This document shows positions 1 through 13,700 of a stretch of 64,000 nucleotides of DNA, in pieces (position 1 is the stretch's first letter; each line of letters opens with the position of its first letter). The notes beneath the pieces were generated by a model. The model saw only the letters and a list, made by a program, of their open reading frames with translations, was not told where the DNA came from and did no database searches. Source of the DNA: Steromphala cineraria. Its lineage: Eukaryota > Mollusca > Gastropoda > Trochida > Trochidae. Location of the stretch: assembly GCA_916613615.1 (NCBI GenBank), contig OU744724.1:33243607-33307606 (forward strand), given 5' to 3'. Both the position numbers and the translations under genes were made by a program.

Positions 1-3000
1 GCAAGGCGGCCTTGTATGAGCAAATAGAGACGATTATCTTTCACGTCTTAACTCTCGACCTTTCAAGAATCTTTTTCAGTTATCCGTTTTGAGTCGGTTC
101 AATACTCCAACAATAATGTTTTAACGTTGCAATATCTGATGACAACCATGGACATTCAGTTGAGACTTGCACCGCCGATGGAAATTTCTTATAACTTATA
201 ATGCAGGAAGAAATCAAAAGTGTTTAGCTATTGATGCAGCATCATAAATCAAAGTGTTAGGCCTAAAGCAGGTCTCATGTGAATGATAGCTCCTGTTATT
301 GCTGATTTGACTTGACTCAATGATGAAAGAAGGTAGTCTGAAATTGAGTGCTTGTAGAACTTAAAGTTGGGTTTTATTAATGGTGTAAAGATTTAAGATA
401 TTTAACTTGAAACTTTTGAAACTGAAAGTTGAGCACTCAATGTTCGTTCATGCAAAGGTAAAATTGCATGTCTTCCATGTCAACATTTATTGCCAATGTG
501 CTATTTCAAATTATATTTCAACTTAATATACAACGAACTTTCTTGAAATGCTAATTGTTATTTACATATAACAGAAAAAAGTCATGTCAGAAGATGGGAT
601 GCGCCCTTACGCAAATTAATCATTTATATATCAGAAAATACGGTCTTCATGTAGGAGTTTTTATAGCTGTTTTCTATAATAAATATAATAAGACATGTGA
701 AAAAATCTATGTTTAAAGGATACTGGTCTACCTGTATTTAAAAAAACTTATTTCTTTTACAGGCATAAGGTAGTGACGTCCAGTCAACTCTTTAATAACT
801 TTAACTTTTTTCTACTTACAAAATAGACTTACTTACCCTCAGGTTCAGCGCCGTACCGGCTTGGTTCTATATGAGGCCCAGGCTGCGATTGTGGAGATTT
901 GACACTCATAAAAAGTAATTCCATCCATGGTTTAACTGGAAATGGTGTTGGATAGACCACGGTTCACACAAAGAAGTTGTGGTCCCAAAAAGGAAGATCA
1001 GATCAGATCTTCAACTGAACTTCAAAAACGATTAAAGATTTAATTTAAAATTTAACTGAAAGAATGTGATGACACAAATTTTAAATGACAAGTTATCCAA
1101 TGTGATATGTCTAAAATTTACATGCACATATTTTGCTTTTTTGGTGTTGAAGAGTGTCAATTTACTAATTCAAGATATTCAGGTTGTCTTTAATTGCCAA
1201 AAAATTCAAGATATAGATGGGTCCTCGTGCCATCTCTCATTCTAGAAGAGCCAATGGCACGTAAATTTCAAATGATCAACCACTTCCGGCTAGAGCAACC
1301 ATCTGTTGTAAGATCATACAATATTCAAATCATCTTAATTCTACTGAACGCTCTTAGGGAATCTTTGAACGCCACTGGGAAGATAGTTTACAGAACATAA
1401 GTCTACAGTTTATTTCAAAAAGTCGTTTAATCTACATCTTATGACTCTATCTACCACTGTGTGAAAGGAATGATATGAACCATGAAAAGAATGGAAATGG
1501 GAATCATTTTTAGACTTATATATTCATATATTAAAAGATCAACAGTAAACATGAATTGTCACCAAAACAATCAACCCTCAATTCTTGCTTTTTAATATCT
1601 TTGTTATGCATTAGATGCCATATAATGGTAAAAACTTTTTAAAACAAATGATAATTTAGTCATCAGGCGAATGTCAGGTATTTTGACATGATTGCGTGAG
1701 TCAATCAACCTCCCAGATACTCCAATTGTTCAACTTGTTACTCATTAGTCGCAGCAGAAAGCAGTGGAGTAAAATAAGGATAGAAGAAGTTCATCAAGTG
1801 GCAGCAATCTGATGATGACCTCTTTATCTCGAGATGAACAGTTGCTCCACGCCGCCTGTGCCTCTCACATCTCCTTCAGTTTATGTTGCAAATAGTTTTT
1901 AAAACAAAAACTGACAAAATAGAATATCCATGGAATGTCAAGTTGTGTGGGTAATTCTATCGTTCTTGAAAAAGATGTTGTTTCTTATGCTAGGGCTTGC
2001 TGCCTTTGCCTCATTTCACAGCAGTGTGCTACTTCTGTTTAGGTCATTCTTGCACTAATCAAGGAAACTCGTTCCTTTGTTGGAGTCTCAACACATGGTA
2101 TTGGATATATAGCGCTTTCGGAACTGCAGCTGAAATATTTCCATTTTATGCCAAGATTCCCTTTTACAAAACAAAACATACTGAGAATCGTAATCCAAAT
2201 ATGTTTCATATATTCCAAAATGTGGCACACTAAGCAATAAGCTAGGGGAGAACGCTGCTTGTAGGAAATTCTTTTTTAAGAAATGGATGTTTCAGATTGT
2301 TTGAATTGGCTGATTTGGCTGAATGAGAGGCAATGACCATGGACCACCTGGACAGGAAGCTCTATGATGTCATCCCTCTGTTAAACAAATGTGGCTGTTT
2401 CCGTCTTGTCTGTTTACTTTGTTATATCCTTCAGACAGAATTTAGGTAAATTCGCCATACACCTGTCATTTATAGATCTTTATTCAAATTCAATTTAGAT
2501 TCATTCTGCAAAGTCATTTTGATAAACAATATAGGCAAGAGATATTTATCTTGAGTTTGGAATTCCTTCTAAAAAATTTGAATTGAATTAAAAAAAAAGA
2601 GCCATTGGCTCTGTAGCTCATCAGGCTTCATCATCAATTATGCTGTAGAGTGTGGCCAATGTGATTCCCCCTTTGTAGAGGCCACAGGGTCACCAATCAT
2701 AAAATTAAGTATATAGCCGACACGTTTCAGTTTTCTAGGCCTTATACTTTAGGAGAAGAAGATGAAAAAAGGTTTTTAGGGCGTGGCCCCTGTGGCCCTT
2801 ATTAGGGGTCACAGGGCTACCAAAGCTACAATTTATAATCCTCACTAGCCAAGGAGTCTGTACACAAAGTTTCAGCTTTCTAGGCCTTATGGTTCTGGAG
2901 AAGAAGTCGAAATTCCACAAAGTTTACGGACGGACGGACAGACACAGGACACCATGCCATGCCATAAGCCCATCGGGCCTTACAGGCCAGATGAGCTAAA

Positions 3001-3590
3001 AGTCTAGACTTTGATAGAAAAAAAATAGGTTTTTAGGTCATGACCCCCGTGACCACTTATGTGGGGTCATTGGGTCACGTAATCTACAATTTAGAATCTT
3101 CATTGGCCAAAGAGTCTGCACATATCATTTTCAACTCTCTAGTCCTTTTAGAACTGGAGAAGAAGATGAAAATAGGTTTTTAAGGTTGTGACCCCTATGA
3201 CCCTATTTGGGGTCACAGGGTCACCACATTTACAAATTAAAATCCTCACTAGCCAAGGAGTCTGTACACAAAGTTTCAGCTTTCTAGGCCTTATGGTTCT
3301 GGAGAAGAAGTCGAAATTCCATAAAGTTTACGGACGGACGGACGGACGCCGGACACCATGCCATGCCATAAGCCCATCGGGCCTTACAGGCCAGATGAGC
3401 TAAAAATTTAAAAAAATTTAAATTGCTCATAGAATTAAATTTAAAGAAACAACTCAGACACTATTTAGCATCGATAATGGTATCTAACTTAATGGAATGA
3501 TGTCTCGTAAAATGATAGCTCTCAAGCTGCTCACAAATCATTAATAATTTTCATAAAAAAAACTTTGAAAACCTTCAAAAATACATCACT
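1..3590 (+). repeat. T unit copy 1 (plus orientation)
   Basis: The window opens at the T anchor and runs through landmarks that recur in every T copy: the segment around 1200-1400 (also 12790-13000 and, inverted, 16150-16380), the CTCGAGA-containing stretch near 1828, the block at 1930-2230, and the end at ~3575 (AAAACCTTCAAAA). It lacks the ~360 bp that T3 carries at about 13000-13360. It is interrupted at 2599-3406 by a pearl-like element absent from T2 and T3. Short frames here (1194-1400, 1997-2233) are not conserved as proteins: a 7-bp deletion relative to T3 near 2010 shifts the frame. Confidence 0.8.
2599..3406 (+). mobile_element. Pearl-like tandem-repeat element (compound copy) inserted in T1
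   Basis: The element starts with the hairpin GAGCC-ATT-GGCTC and TAGCTCATCAGG, and ends with CCAGATGAGCTA, so it has short inverted subterminal repeats. In between are units containing GAAGAAGATGAAAATAGG, GTGACCC and GGAGTCTGCACA-type motifs. An (ACGG)n run precedes each of two endings, at about 2930-3000 and 3325-3405. The second ending implies a head-to-tail compound or internally duplicated copy. The full-length relative is at 42119-43446. The organisation resembles molluscan 'pearl' or Helitron-associated non-autonomous elements; the family assignment is inference. Confidence 0.7.
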
Positions 3591-4842
3591 ACGAAAACTC
3601 GGAGAACATAAATTTCAACGTTTTAAACCATGGTTAACAGCAATCAATAACATTTACCGTGCTGAAATGTTACAAGTTATGGTTATATCATATCATTTCC
3701 TCATAAAGTCCTACAAAAGTGAAATCTTATGCCAAGGAAATTCCTTTAATTTGAACATGTAAAAGTTATAGAGACAAATTATGATATCAATATCATTGTT
3801 TGACACAATCAGTATTCGGGCGTTTACTTAAATACACATAGAATTATCGTATGTTATGTACACAAATTATGATATCAATATCATGACGTAATCACTATTT
3901 GTTTATTAATCAGTATTCATGTGTTCACACCAAAGCTATTTTGCCTTTTGGTTGACACATGCTATATATTGAAGTTGGTTTCATGTAATGATTCATTTGA
4001 AGATATGTTCTTGTTTAAAAAACACTATATCATGCAATTTCACACTAATTGACACTTTAGGGAATATGATTACCCTTATACGTACTATTTCTTTCTATTT
4101 ATTTTTCTTGCAATCAAAAATGAAAATTTTGAAATTGGCGAAAAGGGAGTGTCAACAACCAAAGAATCTGTTTGCACAAAATTGAAACGGGTTAACTATG
4201 AATACATTTAGTGCCTTCTATTACACCATTTTCTTGAAAAAAATAAGAACATTTGTTTAAAGATCTGCAACTTAAATGATTTGAACATTAAAAATTATAG
4301 AGACAGATTATGATATCAATATCAGTGTTTGACACAATAGGTATTCGTGTGTTTACATAAATACACATAGTATTATAGTATGTTATGTACACAAATTATG
4401 ATATCAATATCATTTTATGACATAATCAGTATTCATGTGTTAACAGCAATTTATCGTTGTTATTATACGTTTTGCATAAAATTTAATATATCTCGATGTT
4501 AACAATGCCTTAAACATAATAATCGTTATTTTTCATGTAACAACAGTGCTTATAACATTTATAAGCAATAATTGAAGTTGCAGATATTTTGACAATTGTT
4601 CTCATTTTGCAGAATATGGTTTAATAAAGGCATTACGATGTTTTTCTTTATTTTGTGCAAACAGATTATTTTGGTTGTTGGCCAACTTCAACATGCAAGA
4701 AAATAAATAGAAAGTAAAAGTATGTGCAAATGTCATCATATTATCTTAAATATCAGTTAATGCGAAATTGCATGATATAACATTTCCACACGGTAAATGC
4801 TATTGATTTCTTTCTGATGTTTTCAAGGTTTTCACAGAGGTC
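3590..4842. repeat. Centre spacer of palindrome 1 with its own direct and inverted repeats
   Basis: This sequence lies between T1 and T2 and is absent from the centre of palindrome 2 (T3/T4). Two direct copies of a ~150-bp block (3770-3925 and 4295-4445) share TTATGATATCAATATCA twice each and TTTGACACAAT. A separate inverted pair is visible: 4020-4180 against 4650-4790, sharing TTTGTGCAAACAGATT and TTGCATGATATA. The outer ends (near 3640-3690 and 4785-4815, CATTTACCGTG) also pair. The spacer is therefore itself an imperfect palindrome centred near 4,240. No coding potential seen. Confidence 0.65.
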
Positions 4843-7800
4843 TGTTTTTGCTAGATTTAATAAGTTTTGAAGGTTACAAAGTTAAAAAGGTTTCAAAGTT
4901 TAAAAAAATAATAATTAACGATTTGAGAACAGCTTGAGAGCTATAATATTAAGAGACATCATTTCATTAACTTAGATACCATTATCGATGTTAAACAGTG
5001 TCCCAGTTGTTTCTTAAAATATGATTCTATGGTCCAATTACATGCTTTGAAATTATTTGAAAAAAAAACTCAATTATTTTAGAAGTATTTCAAACTCAAG
5101 ATAATTGTCCCTTGCTTATATTGTTTATTAACATTATAGGAGTTTCAATGTGACTGTGCAGAATGATTCTAAATTGCAAATCGGCTTTGAATAAAGATCT
5201 ATAAATAACAGGTGAACTTAGAACTTTACCTTCATTCTGTCCAATGGATATAACAAAGTAAATAGACAAGACGGAAACAGTCACATTTCTTTAACAGAAA
5301 GATGACGTTGTAGAACTTCCTGTCCGGGTGGTGCGTGGCCAATGCCCCTTATTCAGCCCAATCAGCCAATTTACCAATCTGCAACATCCATTTCTTGGAA
5401 AGTGTTTTCCTACAAGCAGCGTTCTCCCGTAGCTAAGTATGAAACATATTTTTATAACGATTCTCTGTATCATCGCTTTATACTTGTAAAAGGGAATTTG
5501 CAATCTGCAACATCAATTTCTTTCTCCAACAAACAGCGTCGGCCAATTGCTTTGTTGCAAAATATAACAGTTTTTTATTATGCTCCTCAGTTTCATTGAT
5601 TCTTGGAAATGGAAATTTAGGCAAAACCTGAACATATTTTAGCTGCAGTTCAGAAAGCACTATATATCTAATACTATGACATTGTGTTGAGACCGTAAAC
5701 TAAAAACGAGTTTTCTTAGTGTAACAATGAACTAAACACAAGTAGCACACTTCTGTGAAATGAGCAACACAAAAGGCAGTAAGCCCTAGCAAGAAACTAC
5801 ATCTTCTTCAAGAACGATAGAATTACCCACAAAACTTGACATTCCATGAATAATTTATTTTGTCAGTTTTTGTTATAAACTATTTGCAACATAAACTGAA
5901 GGAGATGTGAGAGGCACAGGCGGCGTGGAGCAACTGTTCATCTCGAGATAAAGAGGTTATCATCAGATTGCTGCCACTTGATGCACTTCTTCTACCCTTA
6001 TTTTACTCTACCGCTTTCTGCTGCGACTAATGAGTAACAAATTAACCATTGAAGTATCTGGGAGGTTGATAGCATGCAAACATGTCAAAACTACCTGACG
6101 ATCAACTGATTTCGAAATTGATCTTGAAATTGATGAAATTGTTTTTAAAAAGTTGATTTTACCATAGGATGGCATCTAATGCATAACAAACATTAAAAGC
6201 CAAATTTTAGGGAAATTCACTTCAAAAGTTAAACTTTGAATATATATATAAATATTCTGAAAAATATTCCAGCTATCTTTTTTTCCAGGATCATATCACT
6301 CTTTTCGAACAGGGGTAGATGGACAAACTATTTGAAAAGGTTCAGTAAATGAAAACACTCGCTTTGAAACAAAGGTATTCGCCACAAGGCCTTAGCCATT
6401 TTTCGGTAGCCAAAATGATGACTTCTGAACAGCGTTGTCGATTTGCACAGTTGCACTTTTAACTTTGATTGCATCCGATCAAACTTTGTATTTTCTAGCC
6501 CTCAAACTTGTCTTATTATCAATGAGATACGATGGCTTATCCTGAAAATTAAATTAGTTACTTACAATGTGATTTATGCTACTGCAAAAATAGTTGAGCA
6601 CTCTGTCCTTAGTTGTCATCAGATACTGGAATGCTATTTTAAGAAAAATATATTTCTGCAGAATTGAACTGACTAAAAAGGTATTACTGAATATGGTTCT
6701 AGAAAGGTCGAGAGTTAAGACATGAAAGATAATCGTCTCTATTTGCCAGTATTTATTCAATTTTCATTTTGATCAGATATAACATCATTCCTGCAGCGTC
6801 TTTGTCTTTGCCATTTACTCCCGCTTTTATATTTCAATTCAGATAACGCATCATTTACCCAGGCTTTTCACACTTTCTCCTACAGCTTGCAATCAGACGT
6901 CTCAGAATGCAAGAAGTGTCAATATTGGACTCACTGATACTGGCAATATTTCCAATTAATCAATACTTTTACGTCAATCATTCCTAAAAGATTTAAAGAT
7001 ACTAAATGCTGACTTCCCTCATTTTCACTATTTTAGAAAGCGGTGATGTTTTGTACAATGCAGATCTAGATATAGAAGTGGAGTTAGTGTCTTGAAGAGC
7101 ACTATCATCATCTCAGAGTGCAAGAAGTGTCAATATTCGACTCACTGATACCGGCAACATTTCCCAGGCTCAATACTTTTTACGTCAATCATTCAGAAAA
7201 GATTGAAAGATTTTAAATATTGCCTTGCTTCACCTTGGCTATCTAGATAGCAATGATGTGTTGTATAATGCAGAATAGAAACGGAGTCAAAGTCTTGGAG
7301 TTGGAGAGCATTATGATTTAATTTCATGTTTAGCAGATTTATGACTATTTGATGGATTTATGACTATTTAGATGAAGAGGTTTCAGTTCGTGCCTTTAGC
7401 AAGAGACCAGGAGTTACACATAAAAGGTTTAGCAACGCATGGTTTCATCATTATTTAATCAGCGTTCAGTTCTCTCTACAACTTTGATGTCAGCAACACT
7501 TTAGTTTGTTTAACATGATTTAAAGAGGCAGTAATATTCTAAAATTTTCACTGATACTTGTACGTTAATGCTCAATGTATCATTTTGATAGTGTCAAAAA
7601 TGTCACAACACAAACCAATTATCCATAGTCAGGGGACAAAGTATGAAGATTTACCTAAAATCCGTGGGTGGCCATTTTGTGTGAACACCTTTAATTCATT
7701 TTGTGCAAGAAAAGGGAATCGCATGGCTTAACTTTACGTTATATAATTGATTTATAATGAATACATTTTGTTTAAATGCATCTTTAAAAATTGGAACCAA

Positions 7801-7950
7801 TTAATTTCATTTTTCTGACATCACCTTATATTCCCCCTATAAGGTCCCCCTATAAACTTTGGATCTTATGTTTTGATATTTTCCTTTGTCTTGTATTTAC
7901 TCAATAATTAATCCAAGACAGCCATAAATTGCCATAAATTCTAGTCGTAA
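4843..7950 (-). repeat. T unit copy 2 (minus orientation)
   Basis: Reverse complement of T. The inner end at 4843 (TCTGTTTTTGCTAGATTTAA) is the mirror of the T3 end at ~14774. Landmarks follow in reverse order: 5096-5300, the 5690-5850 block, CTCGAGA near 5943, 6360-6530 (matching T3 13030-13300 inverted), 6690-6760 (mirror of 12-80). The arm then continues as 6790-7520 and 7855-7950, the mirror of about 10780-11410 in T3. Identity to other copies looks moderate near 6590-6700, so this is an older copy. Short frames (5291-5660, 6443-6760) are incidental. Confidence 0.75.
7524..7850 (+). mobile_element. MITE of the TTTAA-flanked family, copy in T2
   Basis: This ~330-bp segment matches 17474-17801 and 63188-63540 along its length, including GACAAAGTATGAAGAT, GGCCATTTTGTGTGAACACC and ATCGCATGGCT. 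The ends are worn relatives of GGGGCAGTAGCACG and its reverse complement. The mirror position in T3 (about 10850-10870) lacks it, so it inserted into the left arm only. It is also present at the same place in T4, so the insertion predates duplication of the unit. No reading frame. Confidence 0.75.
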
Positions 7951-10780
7951 TTTACAGCAGAAAGAGATACCTTTCTTAAGTAGACATTCCAGAACATCGT
8001 CTGCTCTAACTAACCAATAGAAACCCAAGCAGAGTGTTGTACCAACACAACATTGAGCTGTAGGACGTCGAAAATCATGCTTAGTAGTGATTAGAGCAAT
8101 TCATTTGAGAAGTTTATCTATTCCATGTTTCCAGCAATCAGGCTATATCCCTTGTTCATCCTCTGATTTCTAAATGCGTGGATCTCTTTTTTTCAATTAT
8201 CCATTAAAAAGCATGTACTTTGCTCATTGTTTTATCCTTCGGGAATTGCCTTTCTGCCTAGACATATTGCCAGACCCGAGACTATCTTAAAATAAGATAT
8301 TGGGAAGCTTAGAGTTATTGCGATCAAAGCCAGTTCATCTGAGGCGACTCGGACTTTTAATTATTTTGCCTATACTGCCTTTTTCGTTAATATAATCCAT
8401 CTTTTTCTTTAGTTCTTGAAAGTTATATCCTTCAAAAACATTTAACTTGGGAAGAATTTGAATAGCCATTATCCCAATCCTAATTCTATTTCTGCGTTTA
8501 TACAATTTTGTTTGTTCCAATATCTTTAGTTTATGTCTAGATGAAGTTAACATGTTGAAGGTCGATAAAGGCATCTCAAGACACCGCTTTACAGTTTGTT
8601 GAGTTTCAGTAGCAGTTTCAGAAATTGTTTTGGCAAATTCTGATACTCCGAGCGAATTCCGTGTGCTATAACCTTTGTCTGATCATTGGTTCAACGGGGT
8701 AGTTTTAGATTTCAAGTTAACAGGATGATTTCCTATTGATTGATTGACGAAGGCAATAAGAAAAACACGACATAATGTTTCAAGTGACCAGACAAGAAGA
8801 TGGTTGAGAATGGTGATCCTTTGTCATTGTTGCTGTAATTATTTAAACGACGTCGAAACAAAACCCACATTAAATAATATCTGAACTAAGATAAACTGAC
8901 AAGTAAACAAGCCTAAGGTACGCTGTTGTATTATTCAAGGAGATTGAAGACCAGTGTTATTTTAACCTTCAATGCTCTTAATATAAGGAAATAAGACGTA
9001 AGTATATTAAAGAGGTAAACAACCCTCTATCCATAAACTGGTTTAATTCACTATGCAAAATACTATTCAGTTATGAATTGTAACATGTAACTTATCTCTT
9101 CATGATTGATGTGTACATTCTCCGTGTTAAATCGCTAAGAGAAAATTCCGAAAAACTGAAGTAAATACCACCATATTATCCTGTCATAATGTTTAGTGTT
9201 TCATAATCAAATGAAATGTAAATTTCCCGGAATGAAAGATTTCAATTGAATTAGATTAAAGGGCACAATTAAAATCAATACAACTCACAAAGTGACTTAG
9301 ATATAGAGGTAAATACAAGCAGATGTCACATAGTTAAACATGAATTAGACATCTGGCAATAAGACCCTGTGAAAAATGGATTTACATTTGTAAGAAATGA
9401 ATTTACAACTGCGTTATTCAAACTTCATTCCAAGGAAACCTGACGAAGAGTTAAGGAAACGTTGTATACCAACTACCCACAAACTAATAAATGTCATCAG
9501 CAACTAGTGAAAAAGCATAGATGATGAGTGGCATGGAGTACCTTGCTCTATTGGTCTATTCTTCTGACTATACTCAAGCACCATGCGGCGATTGGGCTAA
9601 TTTAGACCATTGGAACAGCTCACAGTGGCATGTTACAGTGCCAAAGCTTGAAGAGAAATTCTGGAATCGTTAGGGAAGACGCGATGAAGTCAGTCAACCA
9701 TCCAGAACATTGCTAATAATTTTGTCTATAGAGTTGAAGAAAGCATTGTATTTGAGAGTATGTTTGTTGTTATGTACACCTACACTCAGGGGCAAAAGAA
9801 ACGATACCATATAAAATACATGATAGGTCAAGCTACGAGTGATAGTTACGGCTGAATCATGGTTAATATGTTTCTTCAAGGGCTAACTGAACTAAGTTTT
9901 TAATTTCAAAGCTATATCTGTTATCGTTTTGAAATATTGTTGAAATAAAGGCCTTTCAAAAAACGCCGTTTTAAAATCTCCTTAACTAGATGAGATAGGA
10001 ATGAGAAAATTACCCTTTTTCTTGTTTTTAAACCACCATTCAGGCAAAATACGTGAACAAATTAACTTCTACCCGGGTTTTTTATATTGATAACAGCTTA
10101 TATTTATAAGATTTTTACATTTCATAATGTTTGTATTCAAAATTAAAAGATTATGACCAGAAATAACATTGAAAAAGCTGTTTTCTGACCCCTCGTGTAT
10201 TTGAACAGTCACAGAGTTATAAATATCATACTTTGATGTTTGAAATTCTTAGTACTTCTTCACAACTAATTTGTCTACCACAAGGGTTCGTAGTCGCATT
10301 TCATTTACAACAGGATTTTGTTCTGTACTCTTTTGGAAAGTTGGTATCGTTTCTTTTGCCCCTGAGTGTATATATGCATTTTGACAAACATGCTAACAAT
10401 TGCATACCCTGACATTTCTGTGATTTGATACCACAGATAATCGATGTACATAAGCAACTTATGAAGAATCTGTTCAGTCAATTACTCAGACATTATAAGT
10501 GCAATCGTGAATTTCACGTCCTATGCAAATCACTTAACCTTGCTCTTTGGAAAAATCGAAATACCATAAGATGTAGTTATCATGTTCACTGCACCGTGTT
10601 AAAACGAACGAACCTCTAGATTTTAAGAGACATGCCATTTGTTTGGTTGATGAAATCACCCTCAGATCAAGCGATCAAAGGTTCCACTGACATCTGAACT
10701 TACGGGACCTTGTGAGATCTATAATCTGCAAAAGGCAGTGCAGAAAAGTATGGCCTTATTTTAATGAGATTGAAATTTCT
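7950..10780 (+). repeat. Array core, copy 1
   Basis: Sequence between the inverted arms T2 and T3, repeated in the same orientation at ~17950-19970. Examples of shared text are the stretches near 8220 and 18180 (TTTATCCTTCGGGAATTGC) and near 9450 and 19270 (AACGTTGTATACCAACTACC). It carries a 586-bp TA-flanked insertion at 9783-10368 that copy 2 lacks. Short frames at 8335-8574, 9694-9879 and 10425-10619 have no recognisable product and are not maintained in copy 2. Nothing else is apparent in this stretch. Confidence 0.7.
9783..10368. mobile_element. 586-bp TA-flanked MITE (Tc1/mariner-like) inserted in core 1
   Basis: A 26-bp perfect terminal inverted repeat begins CACTCAGGGGCAAAAGAAAC at 9783 and ends at 10368. 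It is flanked by TA at 9781-9782 and 10369-10370. Core copy 2 has the corresponding empty site near 19586 (GTACACCAACATATGCATTT), which defines the insertion. TA duplication and TIR size fit a non-autonomous Tc1/mariner-superfamily element (family knowledge). There is no transposase frame. The right two thirds (about 10040-10330) resemble 26595-26880. Confidence 0.85.
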
Positions 10781-13700
10781 GGCAATGGCTGTTTTTGATT
10801 ACTTAATGATTTAATAAAAGACAAAGGAAGATATTAAAACATAGGAATCAAAAGTTTAAAACTATATCAAAGAAAACTAAACTGTTGCTGACATCAAGTG
10901 TGCTGAGAAAACCGAACGCTGATTTAATAATCATGATACCATGTGTTATTTAACCTTTGACGTGTACCTATGGGCCTCCTAATTAAAGGTTAAAAGTCTT
11001 CAACTAAATATTCATAAATCCACCAACTATTAAAATCTAATAAACCGTAAAACTACATGATAGTGCTCTCCAAGACACTGACTCCACTAAGTTATCTGCA
11101 TTATACAAAACATCACCGCTTTCTAAGATAGTGAAAATGAGGGAAATCAGCATTTGATATCTTTTAATCTTTTAGGAATGATTGACGTAAAAAGTATTGA
11201 TTCATAGGAAATATTGCCGTTATCAGTGAGTCCAATATTGACACTTCTTGATGCTTGAGACGTCTGATTACGGGGCTGCAGGAGAAAGAGTGAAATGGTT
11301 GGGTAAATGATGCGTTATCTGAATGGAAATATAAAAGCGAGAGTAAATGGCACAGACAAAGATGCTGCAGGAATGATGTTATATCTGATCAAACGGAAAA
11401 TTGAATAAATACCGGCAAGGCAGCCTTGTAGGAGCAAATAGAGACGATTATCTTTCACGTCTTAACTCTCGACCTTTCAAGAACCATATTCAGTTATCCG
11501 TTTTGAGTCGTTTCAATTCTCCAACAATAATGTTTTTCGAGCAAAGCGTCGCAATATCTAATAAACCGTAATCCTACATCATAGTGCTCTACAAGACACT
11601 GACCCCACTTCTATATCTGCATTGTTCAAAACATCACCGCTTTCTAAAATAGTGAAAATGAGGGAAGTCAGCATTTAGTATCTTTAAATCTTTTAGGAAT
11701 GATTGACGTAAAAAGTATGGATTCATTGGACATATTGCGGGTATCAGTGAGTCCAATATTGACACTTCTTCCTGCTTGAGACGTATGATTACCGGGCTGC
11801 TGGAAAAATGTGAATTGTCTGGGTAAATGATCCGTTATCTGAAAGGAAATATAAAAGCGAGAGTAAATGGCGAAGACAAAGACGCTGCAGGAATTATGTT
11901 ATATCTGATCAAACGGAAAATTGAATAAATACCAGCAAGGCGGCCTTGTATGAGCAAATAGAGACGATTATCATTCACGTCTTAACTCTCGACCTTTCAA
12001 GAACCATATTCAGTTATCCGTTTTGAGTCGGATCAATACTCCAATAATAATGTTTTTGCGTCGCAATATCTGATGACAACCATTGACATTCAGTTAAGAC
12101 TTGCACCGCCTAAGGAAATTACTTATAACTTATAATGCAGGAAGAAATCCAAAGTGCTCAGCTATTGATGCAGCAGCATAAATCAAAGTGTAAGTGTAAG
12201 GCCTAAAGCAGGTCTCATGTGAATGATAACTCCTGTTATTGCTGATCTGACTTGATGATTGCAGTCTCAATGATGAGAGAAGGTAGGCTGAAATTAAGAG
12301 CTTGTAGAACTTGAAGTTGGAGTTAATTAATGGTGTAAAGATTTAAGATATTTAACTTGCTCATTTTTGAAACTGAAAGTTGAGCACTCAATGTCCATGC
12401 AAAGGTAAAGTTGCATAACCGCAATGTCAACATTTATTGCCAATGTGCCATTTTGAATTATATTTCAACTTAACATATAAGAAATTTTAAAGTTTCTTTA
12501 AATGCTATCTAATGTTTACATATAACAGAAAAAGCCATGTCAGAAGATGGGATGTACCCATACGCAAATTAATCACTTAAAAAAGGTTACATATTTATAT
12601 ATCAGACAACTATTTCCAAACAACTTCAAAAACGATTAAAGAATTAATTTGAAATTTAACTGAAAGAATTTAATGATAAATTTTTTTAGTGACACTTCAT
12701 CCAATGTGATATGTTTAAAATTTACATGCACATATGTTGCTTTTTGAAGAGTGTCAATTTATGAATTCAAGGTATTCAGATTGTCTTTAATTGCAAAATA
12801 ATCTTCTATCAAGATATAGATTGGTCCTCGTGCCATCTCTCATGCTAGAAGAGCCAATGGCACCTAAATTTCAAATGATCAACCACTTCCGGCTAGAGCA
12901 ACCATCTGTTGTAAGAGCATACAACATTCAAATCATTTTAATTCTACTGAACATTCGTAGGGAGTCTTTGAACGGCAGAGAAACTATGTACTGTATCGAG
13001 TTCACGTTTTGGAACCTTGACAGATTAAGAGCTCTAAACAGGAAAAGCCATTGTAATCTTCTTTCCTACTCTATCTGGACTTATCAAGTCAAAGAATTTG
13101 ATCTAGCAAACGATTGAATTAGCCGAGTTTGTGGGCTAGAAAGCAAGAAGCTTGATTGGATATAATCACAGTTAATAGTGCAATCGACAACGATGTCCAG
13201 AAGTCATCATTGTGGCTACTGAAAAATGGCAAAGGCCTTGTGAAAAGAACCACCATTTCAATGAGAGCTTTTTCATTGGCTGAAACTTTTCAAATAGTAT
13301 GTGATGCAAATATTCGCTGCTCGGGGAAACTGGCGGCGGCCTGATATTTGGTTTATTTCAATGGAGGTTTAATCTACATTTTATGACTCATCTACCACTG
13401 TGGGAAAAGAATGATATGAACCATGAAAAGAATGGAAATGGGAATCATTTTCAGACATATATATTCATATATTCAAAGATCAACAGTAAACATGAATTTT
13501 CACCAAAACAATCAACCCTTTAAATCTTGCTTTTTAATATCTTTGTTTTGCATTAGATGCCATATCATGGTAAAATCAACGTTTTAAAACAAACGATAAT
13601 TTTGTCATCAGTTGATCGTCAGGTAATTTTGACATGATTGCATGAAACCATCAACCTCCCAGATACTCCAATTGTTCAACTTGTTACCCATAAGTCGCAG

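Noticed and set aside
1194..2233. Frames shared between T copies (for example those containing HFTAVCY and HSCTNQGNS) as a conserved gene
   Set aside because: They are conserved only because the DNA is repeated. Copies carry frame-shifting indels (7 bp near 2010), lie open on both strands, and show no domain.
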